In this document: positions 36,180 through 44,676 of the stretch, piece after piece
How the letters are laid out: each line of letters begins with the position of its first letter
Position numbering within the stretch: position 1 is the first letter of the stretch
DNA from: Paracoccus pantotrophus
GTDB lineage: Bacteria > Pseudomonadota > Alphaproteobacteria > Rhodobacterales > Rhodobacteraceae
Length of the DNA: 64,000 nucleotides
Assembly (NCBI RefSeq): GCF_008824185.1
Contig: NZ_CP044423.1
Span: 323,501-387,500 of the forward strand
Reading direction: 5' to 3'
Notes under the pieces: generated by a model
What the model was told of the DNA's origin: nothing
Database searches by the model: none
What the model saw: the letters and a program-made list of their open reading frames with translations, nothing else
Translations under genes and position numbers: made by a program

Positions 36180-36527
36180 TCAGCCCACCCGGGCCGGTGG
36201 CGCGCCCCAATCCGGCCTGCGCCAGTCAATGCCTTCCCACAGCATGGCCAGCTGCGCCGAGGTCAGGCGAACCGCACCATCCCCGCGCATCGGCCAGGGA
36301 AAGCGCCCCTTCTCCAGCACCTTGTAATACAGGCAGAAGCCCTGACCATCCCAATGAAGCAATTTCAACCTGTCGCCGCGACGCCCGCGGAATGCAAAAA
36401 CCGCACCGCCGGCCGGCTTCTGGCGCAGAACATCCTGGGCAAGTGCAGCCAGCCCGGAGATTCCCTTCCTCATGTCGGTCACGCCGCAGGCCAGATAGAC
36501 ACGAACGCCGGTTCCCGGCCCGATCAT
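36180..36527 (-). CDS. tnpB: IS66-family accessory protein TnpB
   Basis: The 115-residue Orf2 protein of IS66 reads VRVYLACGVTDMRKGI, AFRGRRGDRLKLLHWDG and EGIDWRRPD. It is required with TnpA for transposition; its biochemical role is not settled. The ATG overlaps the tnpA stop by 4 bp (ATGA). Intact, in contrast to the split tnpB of the other IS66 copy. Confidence 0.92.
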   Translation of the reverse strand: MIGPGTGVRVYLACGVTDMRKGISGLAALAQDVLRQKPAGGAVFAFRGRRGDRLKLLHWDGQGFCLYYKVLEKGRFPWPMRGDGAVRLTSAQLAMLWEGIDWRRPDWGAPPARVG

Positions 36528-36907
36528 GCCCCTTCCACCGCACGGATCACATGTGTCAGCGTCACGGTATCCAGAGCCGGATCGAAGCGCAGGCAGCGAC
36601 CATTCGCCAACTGCAACTCGATCTGGGCAGGCCGAGGCGCTCCTGTGCAGATGGCCGCTGTCTGCATCACCAATTCCGTGGGCCGGTCCAATCCAACCGG
36701 CAGAAACAGCGTCTCCGGAGACGCCGAAACCACGCCCTTCTTCTTCAGTTGGTGCCGCCAGGCATAGATTTGCTGCCGCGTCACATCGTGCCGCTGTGCA
36801 ACCTGCGTCACCGTCGCCCCGTCCACGCCGACCGACAAAACGATCTCGAGCTTCTCCTCGTCGCTCCACCGCCGCCGCCGCTCCAGTCCAAGAATATCGC
36901 CCCGCAT
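36524..36907 (-). CDS. tnpA: IS66-family accessory protein TnpA
   Basis: The 127-residue helix-turn-helix protein reads RRRRWSDEEKLEIVL and TQVAQRHDVTRQQIYAWRHQ. First gene of the IS66 operon. Its promoter region is now interrupted by an IS5-family element whose edge lies 30 bp upstream of the ATG, so expression may depend on outward transcription from that element. Confidence 0.9.
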   Translation of the reverse strand: MRGDILGLERRRRWSDEEKLEIVLSVGVDGATVTQVAQRHDVTRQQIYAWRHQLKKKGVVSASPETLFLPVGLDRPTELVMQTAAICTGAPRPAQIELQLANGRCLRFDPALDTVTLTHVIRAVEGA

Positions 36908-36936
36908 CCCCACACCCGCATAAGACACGTCATTAA

Positions 36937-38108
36937 GGATCGTCTGAACTACCGCTTCGGCTTCGCGGATTTTCGGGCAGAGGCGGTCTGACGAGGGCAC
37001 GTCGACCGGGTATGCCGACGATTTCCGGGTATCGGCCCGTTCGAAGGGCCGGGATCGGCACCTGTGGGCAGACTCCACCTCATGCCAGCAGCCTTCGTCG
37101 GACGAGGAACAGGTTGCCGAGGGCGAACAGGGTGAAGAGCTGAGCACGGTTCTTTGCAAGCCCGCGGTAGCGGGTCTTGAGATACCCGAACTGCTGCTTG
37201 ATTACCCGGAAGGGATGCTCGACCCGAGCGCGCACCCTGGCGATGACCCGGTTGATGTCCGCGTCGACGGGATGCAGCGCACCGCCCCTTGGCGCCTTGC
37301 GCATGACGCCCCAGAACTTGCCCGGCCCGGAGAACGCGGCCTCCCGCGCCGCGCTGACATAGCCCCTGTCCGCCCAGACTGATGTCTCCCCGCCGTGCAG
37401 GAGCGCGTCCCAGACCTGGCTGTCATGGACCTTCGCCGTCGTCGTCTCGAGGCTGTGCACGATGCCGCTGTCAGCATCGACGCCCACATGCGCCTTCATG
37501 CCGAAGTACCAGGTATTGCCCTTCTTCGTGGATGACATCTCGGGGTCGCGGGCCTTTGCCTCGTTCTTGGTCGACGAGGGCGCGTCGATGATGGTTGCGT
37601 CCACCAGTGTCCCGGAGCGCAGCGTGATCCCCTGATCGGCCAAATGGCTGTTCACCTCGGCGAACAGCTGCTCGGTCAGTCGGTGCTTCTCCAGCAGGTG
37701 GCGGAAGTTCAGGATCGTGGTCTCGTCGGGGATCCGATCGTCGCCAAGCTCGATGCCCGCGAACTGCCGCATGGCGTCGCTGTCATACAGTATCTCCTCG
37801 GCCAGCGGATCGCTCAGGGCGTACCACTGCTGCAGGAAGTAGACCCGCAGCATCGTCTCCAGCGGCATCGGGGGTCGCCCGCCCTTCGGCCCAGCCTTGG
37901 GGTAGTGCGGCTCGATCAGTGAAAGGAGGCGGCTCCACGGCACCACAGCCTCCATCTCGGCGAGGAACTTCTCCCGCCGCGTCTGCTTCTTCTTCATCGA
38001 TTGGCGGAGGCCGGGAAAGGCAGGCTGCTTGGGCATCGGGGCGCATCCTCTGATGTCCCGCCCAGTCTACCTCAAGGCGCGCGAGGCGCGAGGTTTTTCA
38101 GACCTTCC
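36937..38108 (-). mobile_element. IS5-family element nested in IS66 element 2
   Basis: 1172 bp with imperfect inverted termini (GGATCGTCTGAACTACC at 36937; the inverted right end reads GGAAGGTCTGAAAAACC) and a 4-bp TTAA duplication on both sides (36933-36936 and 38109-38112), as expected for the IS5 group. One intact transposase gene. It is the youngest of the layered insertions at this site. Confidence 0.85.
37080..38036 (-). CDS. IS5-family transposase
   Basis: The 318-residue DDE transposase has an N-terminal DUF772-like domain (RPPMPLETMLRVYFLQQWY) and a catalytic domain with Asp in GTLVDATIIDAP, Asp in SVWADRGYVSA and Glu in RARVEHPFRVIK. Length and ending (GNLFLVRRRLL) match the IS5 group. 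Frame fully open, so the element is probably competent. Confidence 0.93.
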   Translation of the reverse strand: MPKQPAFPGLRQSMKKKQTRREKFLAEMEAVVPWSRLLSLIEPHYPKAGPKGGRPPMPLETMLRVYFLQQWYALSDPLAEEILYDSDAMRQFAGIELGDDRIPDETTILNFRHLLEKHRLTEQLFAEVNSHLADQGITLRSGTLVDATIIDAPSSTKNEAKARDPEMSSTKKGNTWYFGMKAHVGVDADSGIVHSLETTTAKVHDSQVWDALLHGGETSVWADRGYVSAAREAAFSGPGKFWGVMRKAPRGGALHPVDADINRVIARVRARVEHPFRVIKQQFGYLKTRYRGLAKNRAQLFTLFALGNLFLVRRRLLA

Positions 38109-38178
38109 TTAACGACGTCACTATGCACGTGCCTTAATCCATCAGCCCAAACTCAGGCAGGCGGTAACAATCGGGCCG

Positions 38179-39231
38179 TTACGAATTTGGCGAGGTTGCA
38201 GTATTTTCTTGCGGCGTTATCGGCTCTGGCTGCAGCCGGATGTCACCCTGCCTCAAGAAGTCCGATTTTCTTGTCGGAAAGTTGTTTTGCGAACTCCATC
38301 CATCCTTTCCATCAGAAAATGAGATATCAGCGCCAGCAAGCCCGGCATCACGGAGCTCCTTTGCCAGTAAGTCCATGTTTCTTTTCAGGAAATCAAACGT
38401 TTCCTGTCGCTCTGCAAGCACGATGACGGCTGGATTCTCGCCCGGCGATATAACCATCCGAACTTTCCCCAGTTCTGCCGGATCAAGAACAATCTCTATG
38501 CGCCCGGCGTGCGCAGATGCGGCCTCTCCGCTGATTTGGCGCATGACCTGGCGCGGATCAATACCCGGTGCCTTGCCGATCCGTTCGGTGGAGCTTATCT
38601 CAGCAGCGCTTGGAGCCCTTATATTATAATCCTTCAAGGATATGCTGTCGTCCTGGAAATTTATATCAAGGTAACCGGCGTCAGATCTGGATCCAGAAAC
38701 ATCCTCTGCGAAGAAAGGGGGAGGTCTTGAAGGCATTTCGGTATTCGGCAGGGCGATGTCGATTTTGCTGTCGTATGCCTTGGCAAGGTATAGAAATCCG
38801 TCGCCAAATGACCTTCTGGTGAAATTGTAGGGAGGGTGACATTCTCTGGAGGCGTCGCCGTGGGTATGGGCTTTGTTCGATGAACCAGCGTGATCGGCGC
38901 GGTCCTGATCCGGGAGATATTGAAGCCGGATCTCCGTTCTCGACGATCTTCGATCGGCACCATCCGGCGGCTCGGATATCGCTCTCTCGACTTCTTCGAT
39001 CAACGGCATTATTGTTGCTTGTCCTTTATCGGCGGATGCAGCATGCTCCGAACCGTCAAGGGGTTTGTAATCGGCGGCAAGGCCTCGGTCGATCAGCAAG
39101 ACTGAAGCCGGATTATCGGCTTCTTCCACATCATCAGCGTCGGCATTCTGATTTTCAAATGTGACGGGATGGTGGATCGAATCGGCTTGGCACGCGGAGG
39201 TGTCAACCTGCGGCTGATCATCAAAAAACAT
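38179..39231 (-). CDS. fliK: flagellar hook-length control protein FliK
   Basis: The long variable N-terminus is polar and low in motifs. The C-terminal FliK domain is clear: RIEIVLDPAELGKVRMVI, VIVLAERQETFDFLKRN and LLAKELRDAGLAGADISF. It measures hook length and switches export specificity. The start is uncertain: the first ATG is at 39231, but the frame is open to a TTG at 39390. The stop codon is created by the IS66 end; the ancestral frame read on for about six residues (GIDIRI) and ended 12 bp before flgD. Confidence 0.82.
   Translation of the reverse strand: MFFDDQPQVDTSACQADSIHHPVTFENQNADADDVEEADNPASVLLIDRGLAADYKPLDGSEHAASADKGQATIMPLIEEVERAISEPPDGADRRSSRTEIRLQYLPDQDRADHAGSSNKAHTHGDASRECHPPYNFTRRSFGDGFLYLAKAYDSKIDIALPNTEMPSRPPPFFAEDVSGSRSDAGYLDINFQDDSISLKDYNIRAPSAAEISSTERIGKAPGIDPRQVMRQISGEAASAHAGRIEIVLDPAELGKVRMVISPGENPAVIVLAERQETFDFLKRNMDLLAKELRDAGLAGADISFSDGKDGWSSQNNFPTRKSDFLRQGDIRLQPEPITPQENTATSPNS
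38183..38190. repeat. target-site duplication of IS66 element 2 (GAATTTGG), right
   Basis: Right copy of the 8-bp repeat flanking IS66 element 2. It encodes part of the last residues of fliK on the minus strand. Confidence 0.9.
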
Positions 39232-39453
39232 GGAAAAAGCGCCAGATCTGCAATCGCCAGGGCAAGTAACGCTGCTATTGCGTCCGTCAATCGAAGCTGT
39301 ACCCGTCTGGCGACACGTAAATTCCACCTCCACCCGGATCTCCTCTGCGTGGATCAAGTTGCTGTCACATTGGCAGGGCAAGATTACCAAATATTTACTT
39401 GTACCGGCTAAAGTCAGCAGTTGTCGAAAATTTTACTCAGAAAGGAGAGTGCC

Positions 39454-39702
39454 ATGGAGAAGGTTCTGGCGGCAGGGACGGCCCGCATGACAACCGGATC
39501 GAGGCAGGGCGTGATAGACGGCCTCGAGCAGGCATTTCTTGCGGAAATGTTAAAATACGCGGGACTAGGGCAGGCGAGGGGTGAATTCGGAGGCGGCATC
39601 GGCGAATCGCAATTTGCAGGGCTGCTGAACGAAACCTATTCCGAAGCGATCGCCAGGAGGATCGATCTGGGATTCCAAAGGCGAAACGGGGTGGCCGGAT
39701 GA
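39454..39702 (+). CDS. rod-binding protein (FlgJ N-terminal/CheL type)
   Basis: This 82-residue protein matches the single-domain FlgJ-N/CheL family of alphaproteobacteria: DGLEQAFLAEMLKYAGL, GIGESQFAGLLNETYS and ARRIDLGF. It helps assemble the flagellar rod but lacks the muramidase domain of enterobacterial FlgJ. The ATG at 39454 follows an AAAGGAGAG ribosome site. Divergent from fliK and overlapping the next gene by 4 bp. Confidence 0.8.
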   Translation: MEKVLAAGTARMTTGSRQGVIDGLEQAFLAEMLKYAGLGQARGEFGGGIGESQFAGLLNETYSEAIARRIDLGFQRRNGVAG

Positions 39703-40013
39703 CAAAATCGCTATATCTTCTGGAGCAGGCGAGAGAGGATCTTCTCGCGTTCAAGGCCGAGTCGGCCCTTGAAAGAATAACCGATTTTCAAGAGCTTGTT
39801 CGTTCTGGATCGATATCAAAGGATTGCGTCGGGAAAGGTGCCGAGATGTTACGCGACATTCTGTCCCTTGCCGGAGCTGCCCGTGACGGGGTGGCTGCCG
39901 CGCAGCGTCAGCTTGCCGAGATCGCAGCCTTGTCACGGCATCTGAACACCTATGACCGTCAGGGCCGCAAGATCGGTAATCCCATCGCTCCTCCGCGCGA
40001 GAGGCGATTTTGA
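39699..40013 (+). CDS. FlgN-like flagellar chaperone candidate
   Basis: This 104-residue, helix-rich protein reads LEQAREDLLAFKAESALE and VAAAQRQLAEIAALSRHL, a pattern of long amphipathic helices. It ends with a basic tail naming no domain but typical of FlgN-class export chaperones (YDRQGRKIGN). Translationally coupled to the rod-binding gene and upstream of flagellin. The assignment rests on size, helicity, position and the tail; it could be another flagellar protein. Confidence 0.55.
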   Translation: MTKSLYLLEQAREDLLAFKAESALERITDFQELVRSGSISKDCVGKGAEMLRDILSLAGAARDGVAAAQRQLAEIAALSRHLNTYDRQGRKIGNPIAPPRERRF

Positions 40014-40177
40014 ATAAATTTGTCCGTAGTCTTTGATTGCTTCGAAAGGCGTGTCAGGAGTTTATTTGGAAAAGGCGGATAGGTCGAATGGCGTGACATG
40101 GGTCTTCGGGTCCGCCCGCAGGTCAGAAGGCCTTTTGCACTTGAAACGGGTAAATTGCCCAGGATTGGAGATTGAAG

Positions 40178-41020
40178 ATGTCCAGCATTCTGACCAACAA
40201 CGGCGCGATGGTCGCGCTGCAAACCCTGAAGGGAATCAACGCGAACCTGATGAAGGCGCAGAACGAGATCTCGACCGGGAAAAAGGTTGCGACCGCACAG
40301 GATAATGCTGCGGTCTGGGCCATCTCGAAGGTGATGGAATCCGACCAGACGACCTTTAAGACGCTTCAAAGTAACCTGAACCTTGCCGAGGCCGTGGTGA
40401 CGACCGCTCGCACCGGCGCCGAACGAATTCGCGAACTTCTGGACAAGATGAGGGGGTTGGCTGCTAGTGCGGGCAGCGACGCGAATGACTTTGGAACCGT
40501 TAATGACCAGGTCATCGCGTTGAAGGATCAGATTGTCTCGATCATCGATGGAACTCAGATGAACGGGGTAAATCTTCTCAAGACCAACCCGATCGGTACG
40601 GCGACATCGTTCAGCGTTCTTGCGTCCCTGGATCGGACGGCCGGTACGGTTGCGACTGCCGCACAGACGATCACGGTCAATTCTGTCGACTTCGAGGCGG
40701 ATATCGAGGCTGCGACGATTACGGCCATTACGGACAGCACCACGGCACGGACTGCTGTTAGTGAAATAGAAGCGTTGATCGATATTGCGAAAAAGGGAGC
40801 TGCCGAACTTGGCACGGCTGCCAAGAGGATCAACGATCAGTCGAATTTCATTTCAGAACTGGCGGATTCTCTTACGGCGGGTATAGGTGCACTCGTAGAC
40901 GCTGATATGGAGGAGGCGTCGGCCCGTCTGCAGGCCTTGCAGACCCAGCAGCAACTTGGGGTTCAGGCATTGTCGATCGCCAACCAAGCGCCGCAAACGA
41001 TCTTGTCGCTGTTCCGATGA
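40178..41020 (+). CDS. fliC: flagellin
   Basis: The 280-residue filament subunit has conserved coiled-coil ends: N-terminal MSSILTNNGAMVALQTL, STGKKVATAQDNAAVWAI and C-terminal LQTQQQLGVQALSIANQ, ending LSLFR. The surface-exposed middle domain (about residues 135-195) is short, rich in threonine, alanine and isoleucine. GGATTGGAG precedes the ATG. Exported by the flagellar type III system. It is followed at once by a strong intrinsic terminator. Confidence 0.95.
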   Translation: MSSILTNNGAMVALQTLKGINANLMKAQNEISTGKKVATAQDNAAVWAISKVMESDQTTFKTLQSNLNLAEAVVTTARTGAERIRELLDKMRGLAASAGSDANDFGTVNDQVIALKDQIVSIIDGTQMNGVNLLKTNPIGTATSFSVLASLDRTAGTVATAAQTITVNSVDFEADIEAATITAITDSTTARTAVSEIEALIDIAKKGAAELGTAAKRINDQSNFISELADSLTAGIGALVDADMEEASARLQALQTQQQLGVQALSIANQAPQTILSLFR

Positions 41021-41026
41021 TCTAGG

Positions 41027-41056
41027 AAGGGCGCCCTCAAGGCGCCCTTCGTTTTG
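41027..41056 (+). terminator. intrinsic terminator after flagellin
   Basis: Perfect 9-bp stem AAGGGCGCC / GGCGCCCTT with a 5-base loop, followed by CGTTTT. It lies 6 bp after the flagellin stop and isolates the abundant flagellin transcript from flaF. Confidence 0.9.
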
Positions 41057-41082
41057 GCCAAGGTCTAGAATGGATTTCTGAC

Positions 41083-41451
41083 GTGAAACGTGCAGCTTTT
41101 CAAAGCAGTGAGGGAAGTTTTGGTTCACAATGTATTCGAACGGACAGAGATAACGAATATTTTGCGTTTTTGCGAGTAACACAAAAACTCAAGAATGCAA
41201 GTAAAAGCGATAATCGTTATGCAATGATAGAAGCAGCAAGTGAGAGCAACCAGCTTTGGACCATTATAGCTGCCGATCTTGCTCATGAGGAGAACGGTCT
41301 GCCTTTGGCCACAAAGGCGGGTTTGCTGTCTCTTGCAATTTACTCGCTCAAGCAAGGCCGTCGCGTTATTTCGGAATGTGCATCTGTTGAGCCCCTCATA
41401 GAAATCAACGTGATGATAATGAGGGGGTTGCGAGGAGACGTGCACCCATGA
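41083..41451 (+). CDS. flaF: flagellar biosynthesis regulator FlaF
   Basis: This 122-residue protein of the alphaproteobacterial FlaF family has the RVTQKLKNA, NQLWTIIAADLAHEENGLP and PLIEINVMIMRGL motifs. FlaF promotes flagellin synthesis or secretion and works against FlbT. Base composition is clearly more AT-rich than the catabolic genes downstream. The stop overlaps flbT by 4 bp. The exact N-terminus is uncertain, because the first ~25 residues are atypical; the nominal ATG or an internal start are both possible. Confidence 0.85.
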   Translation: MKRAAFQSSEGSFGSQCIRTDRDNEYFAFLRVTQKLKNASKSDNRYAMIEAASESNQLWTIIAADLAHEENGLPLATKAGLLSLAIYSLKQGRRVISECASVEPLIEINVMIMRGLRGDVHP

Positions 41452-41852
41452 CCGGTCTGATTCTCAAGTTGGCCCCCGGAGAAAGGGTTCTCGTGAATGG
41501 CGCCATTATAGAAAATGGAGATCGTCGGTCCAGAATATCAATTCTTACACCGAAGGCCAATATTCTTAGATTGAGAGATGCCATACACCCGGAATCGGTT
41601 GATTCGCCAGTTTCCAGGATATGTTATATTTGTCAGCTTGTACTTACCGGGGACGCGGTTGAAGGTGAAGGCCGCAGGCAGATTCTTTATGGAATTGAGA
41701 AGCTTTCTCAGGTTTTCTGCGACCCGGACAGTAGCAATTTGTTGGCTTTTGCATCCAATGCGATAATTGAGGGAAATTACTATGCGGCCTTTAGAAGCCT
41801 CAGATCTCTTATTGCTAGAGAATCGAGATTAATGGCGATAGGCGCGCCATGA
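41448..41852 (+). CDS. flbT: flagellin mRNA-binding repressor FlbT
   Basis: The 134-residue FlbT starts LILKLAPGERVLVNGAII, the family's most conserved stretch, and later has YYAAFRSLRSLIARE. In Caulobacter FlbT binds the 5' leader of flagellin mRNA and destabilises it until the hook is complete. Overlaps flaF and the DUF1217 gene by 4 bp each, so all three are translated as a unit. Confidence 0.9.
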   Translation: MTGLILKLAPGERVLVNGAIIENGDRRSRISILTPKANILRLRDAIHPESVDSPVSRICYICQLVLTGDAVEGEGRRQILYGIEKLSQVFCDPDSSNLLAFASNAIIEGNYYAAFRSLRSLIARESRLMAIGAP

Positions 41853-42634
41853 GCTATAATGTTCAAGTGGGATCGGGGGGGTACTGGGGATGGAAGATCC
41901 TTGAGCGTACCATGGTGAGACAGCGCAGCGCTTTTCTCCAGGCTCATAGCATGAAAGTCTCTAGGGACTACTTTCGGGAGACCATTCATAACATAAAGTC
42001 CGCGGAAGACTTGGTCAACGATCGGAAGCTGTTTTCGATAGTGTTGCGAGCTTTTGGGTTGGACTCCGACATAAGCAATAGATTCTTTATCAAGAAGGTT
42101 CTCGAGTCTGATCCTGCCGATAAGGCGAGTTTGGTCAATAAGCTTGCGGATAAACGTTATGCAGATCTCAATCGAGGGCTAGCTCTCTATGCTTCATCAC
42201 AGGAGAAAAGTGTAGCGGTTGATACTGCGGAGATTATTGACAGATATGAGTCGAGATCCTTCGAAAAAAACATTGGGGAAAGGCATGCCGAAATAGAGTT
42301 GGCGCTGAATGCGCAACGAGAGGTGCTGAATATAGCAATTTCAGATGCAAGCGAAAATGCAAAGTGGTACCGGATCCTCGCTTCTAAGCCGCTGCGGCAA
42401 GTATTCGAAGGGGCTTATGGCCTTGGAGCCGGTTTCGCCTCGCTTTCCATTGATAGGCAGCTTTCGGAGTTGAAAGATAAGACGAAAAAACTTACCGGAG
42501 ACAGTAGTGTCAGTCAGTTCGAATTGCGAGATAAGCTTGAAGTTGTTATTAGGCGCTTTCTTCTGCGTGGTCATCTCGGCGTGTCATCGGCGAGCTCTCG
42601 CTATGTCAATGCTCTTGCGCTGTTGAGGGCGTAA
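41849..42634 (+). CDS. DUF1217 flagellar-associated protein
   Basis: The 261-residue protein reads VSRDYFRETIHNIKSAEDL and later LRAFGLDSDISNRFFIKKVLE, the hallmark of the DUF1217 family found in alphaproteobacterial flagellar clusters. SFEKNIGERHAEIELALN and LRQVFEGAYGLGAGFASL follow. The family is linked to motility by gene context; molecular role unknown. AT-rich codon use like flaF and flbT. Last gene of the block before transposase scars. Confidence 0.82.
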   Translation: MSYNVQVGSGGYWGWKILERTMVRQRSAFLQAHSMKVSRDYFRETIHNIKSAEDLVNDRKLFSIVLRAFGLDSDISNRFFIKKVLESDPADKASLVNKLADKRYADLNRGLALYASSQEKSVAVDTAEIIDRYESRSFEKNIGERHAEIELALNAQREVLNIAISDASENAKWYRILASKPLRQVFEGAYGLGAGFASLSIDRQLSELKDKTKKLTGDSSVSQFELRDKLEVVIRRFLLRGHLGVSSASSRYVNALALLRA

Positions 42635-42644
42635 TTTTCTGGTC

Positions 42645-42740
42645 CTAGGTGTTCAGTCCCGGCATCTGGTGGATCGGGTTTAGGATGAATCTGTGGGGCT
42701 CTGATATCCAGATCTTGCAGGTGTATTCGTAAGGGGGTGC
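42645..42740 (-). pseudogene. IS481-family transposase, C-terminal scar
   Basis: A minus-strand frame reading PPYEYTCKIWISEPHRF and ending HQMPGLNT at the stop, the exact C-terminus of IS481-type transposases. Everything upstream of PPYEY is missing. It supplies a part absent from the IS481 remnant at 10905-11651, though the two do not join directly. Confidence 0.8.
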
Positions 42741-42789
42741 GACGGCATTATTTTCAGAAAGTCGGACTGAGGCGTGACTTCCCCTTCTC

Positions 42790-43190
42790 CCTTCATGTTC
42801 GGACCCCGCGGACGATCTCGGCGGTGCCGAGTGCATTGAAGCGGTTCATGAGTGCGACGCGGAGCTCACCTCGATTTCGGCGGTTTGGCGGCCTGGGTCT
42901 CTTGCGGCGATGCGCTCGCCGAATGCCTTGAGGCAGCGCATCCTTGCCTCGGCTCGGCTGCGGGCATGGTATCTTGTCCATCGTTTCCAGAACGCGCGGC
43001 CGGAGTGGTGCGTGGCGCGCAGGGTTTTGTTCCGGGGCCGGGCGGCTGGGCTGTCCTCCTTCCACGCTCGACCAGTCTTGCGGATCGGGATGATTGCCGT
43101 GCCACCGCACGCGATGATGGCGCTGTGGCAGCGGCGGCTGACCTTCGCATCCAACAAGCGCGACGAGGACGATTTCGATCACACCTCATG
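42790..43190 (-). pseudogene. IS5-family transposase, C-terminal remnant
   Basis: Minus-strand frame 43157-42846 reads GGTAIIPIRKTGRAWKED, RATHHSGRAFWKRWTRYHA and RDPGRQTAEIEV. Then a frameshift leads to RVALMNRFNALG. This is the C-terminal catalytic end of an IS5-family transposase of the kind with PPRKNAKPWK and WSGYHRRSRVE motifs. The motif glutamate region reads RSRAEAR here, so the catalytic residue is displaced or mutated. Not functional. Confidence 0.7.
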
Positions 43191-43273
43191 GCCAAACCTC
43201 CAGGATTCCGACCATCTTTTGATTTTTCAAGTTTCCCTGGCTCTGCTATCTGCCAGCGAAAAGGGGGACGCCT

Positions 43274-44524
43274 ATGTATCGAATCTGGAATTTTGTTTCC
43301 GAATATTCTCTGCTCTTGGTCGGCGGTGCATTGGCCGCGCTGCTCTGGGCCAATACGGCGCCCGACAGCTATCATCACCTTGTCCACCTGCCGCTGTGGG
43401 TCGATGCGCCGATCGGCATGATCGAAGAGCATGACGGCCTGGCCACCCGTGTCCTGACCCTGCATTTCCTGATCAACGACATGCTGATGGCACTTTTCTT
43501 CGCCATCGCTGCGAAAGAGGTGTGGGAGGCGGTCATTCTTTCGGGCGGCTCGCTGCGGGGCAAGAAGGCGCTGACACCCCTGATCGCCACGCTTGGAGGG
43601 ATGGCGGGACCGGTCCTTGTCTATCTGGCGTTGGCGGGGATGCTGGGCGTCCTGGCCGAGGTCGGCCGGGGTTGGGCCATTCCGACTGCGACCGACATCG
43701 CTTTCTCCTATCTGGTCGGACGCATTGTCTTCGGCGCGCGCCACCCGGCCATCGGCTTTCTGCTGCTTCTGGCCATCGCCGACGACGCCGGCGGGCTTGC
43801 GATCCTGGCGATCTTCTACCCCACGGGCGAGGTGGTGCCGATGTGGCTGCTGCTGTCGCTGTTCGCCGCCGTCGCGGTCTGGTTCCTGGCCTGCTGGCTG
43901 CCCAGGCGGTTGGACCGTGGCAAGCAGGATCGGCCGAACTCGACCTGGATGCGGCGGAACCTGGGCGCCTGGCCCTATGTGATCGCGGGCTGCATAAGCT
44001 GGTATGCGTTCTACCGCGCGGGCCTGCACCCGGCGCTTGGCCTGCTGCCGATCGTGCCCACCATCCCCCATGCCGAACGCGACTTCGGGATCTTCGCCGA
44101 GGTCGAGCGTCATTCGACCGACCTGCTGAACACCATCGAACATGCGCTGAAAATCCCGGTGCAGCTGGTCCTTTGTGCCTTCGGCCTGGTCAATGCCGGG
44201 GTCGAGTTCGGCGCGATCTCTGCCCCCACCTGGCTGGTTCTGGCGGGGCTGGTGATCGGCAAGCCGCTGGGGATCACGCTTTTCGGCTGGTTTGCGGCCA
44301 ATGTGCTGCATCTCGGCATGCCCGAGGGGATGAGCTTGCGCGACCTGCCGGTGGTGGGTTTCGTCGCGGCCATCGGCTTTACCGTGGCGCTGTTCGTGGC
44401 CTCGGTCGCCTTCCCGGCCGGGCCGGTGCAGGATGCCGCCAAGATGGGGGCGCTGTTCAGCCTTGGCAGCGCCGTGCTTGCGATCCTTGCAGGACGTATC
44501 GCGCGGGTGCGGCGATTGACGTGA
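43274..44524 (+). CDS. nhaA: Na+/H+ antiporter NhaA
   Basis: The 416-residue polytopic antiporter exchanges cytoplasmic Na+ (or Li+) for external protons. The unwound-helix and ion-binding motifs are present: TATDIAFSYLVG (Asp133 equivalent) and LLLLAIADDAGG (Asp163-Asp164 pair). AIGFTVALFVASVAF near the C-terminus corresponds to the conserved lysine helix. Ribosome site GGGGGACG. Stands alone between transposase scars and the benzoate cluster. Confidence 0.95.
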   Translation: MYRIWNFVSEYSLLLVGGALAALLWANTAPDSYHHLVHLPLWVDAPIGMIEEHDGLATRVLTLHFLINDMLMALFFAIAAKEVWEAVILSGGSLRGKKALTPLIATLGGMAGPVLVYLALAGMLGVLAEVGRGWAIPTATDIAFSYLVGRIVFGARHPAIGFLLLLAIADDAGGLAILAIFYPTGEVVPMWLLLSLFAAVAVWFLACWLPRRLDRGKQDRPNSTWMRRNLGAWPYVIAGCISWYAFYRAGLHPALGLLPIVPTIPHAERDFGIFAEVERHSTDLLNTIEHALKIPVQLVLCAFGLVNAGVEFGAISAPTWLVLAGLVIGKPLGITLFGWFAANVLHLGMPEGMSLRDLPVVGFVAAIGFTVALFVASVAFPAGPVQDAAKMGALFSLGSAVLAILAGRIARVRRLT

Positions 44525-44538
44525 CGGTGGATGGCCGA

Positions 44539-44558
44539 GCGGAAAGACTCCTTTCCGC
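44539..44558. terminator. possible hairpin after nhaA
   Basis: GCGGAAAG / CTTTCCGC stem with loop ACTC, 15 bp past the nhaA stop and between convergent genes. There is no T-run, so it may be a weak or factor-dependent terminator, or only a stabilising 3' structure. Confidence 0.4.
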
Positions 44559-44676
44559 CGGTCTTCGGGCCCATCGTATCGGGACGGGATTCAGCGTCAC
44601 TTCAAGGGGGGCGGCCGGTGCGAGGCCGCATCCTTTACCACCGGCGCCAGGCCTGGAATACGGCCTTGCCATTCCT

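Larger units (their letters stand above)
34178..38182 (-). mobile_element. IS66-family element 2, carrying an inserted IS5 element
   Basis: Ends have 22-bp inverted repeats with 20 matches (34178-34199 and 38161-38182, beginning GTAAC and ending GATTGTTACCGC). They are flanked by identical 8-bp repeats GAATTTGG (34170-34177 and 38183-38190). Intact tnpA, tnpB and tnpC plus a 98-residue passenger gene are present on the minus strand. An IS5-family element sits 30 bp upstream of tnpA. Subtracting it gives about 2.8 kb, within the IS66 range. The insertion lies at the fliK/flgD junction. Confidence 0.9.
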
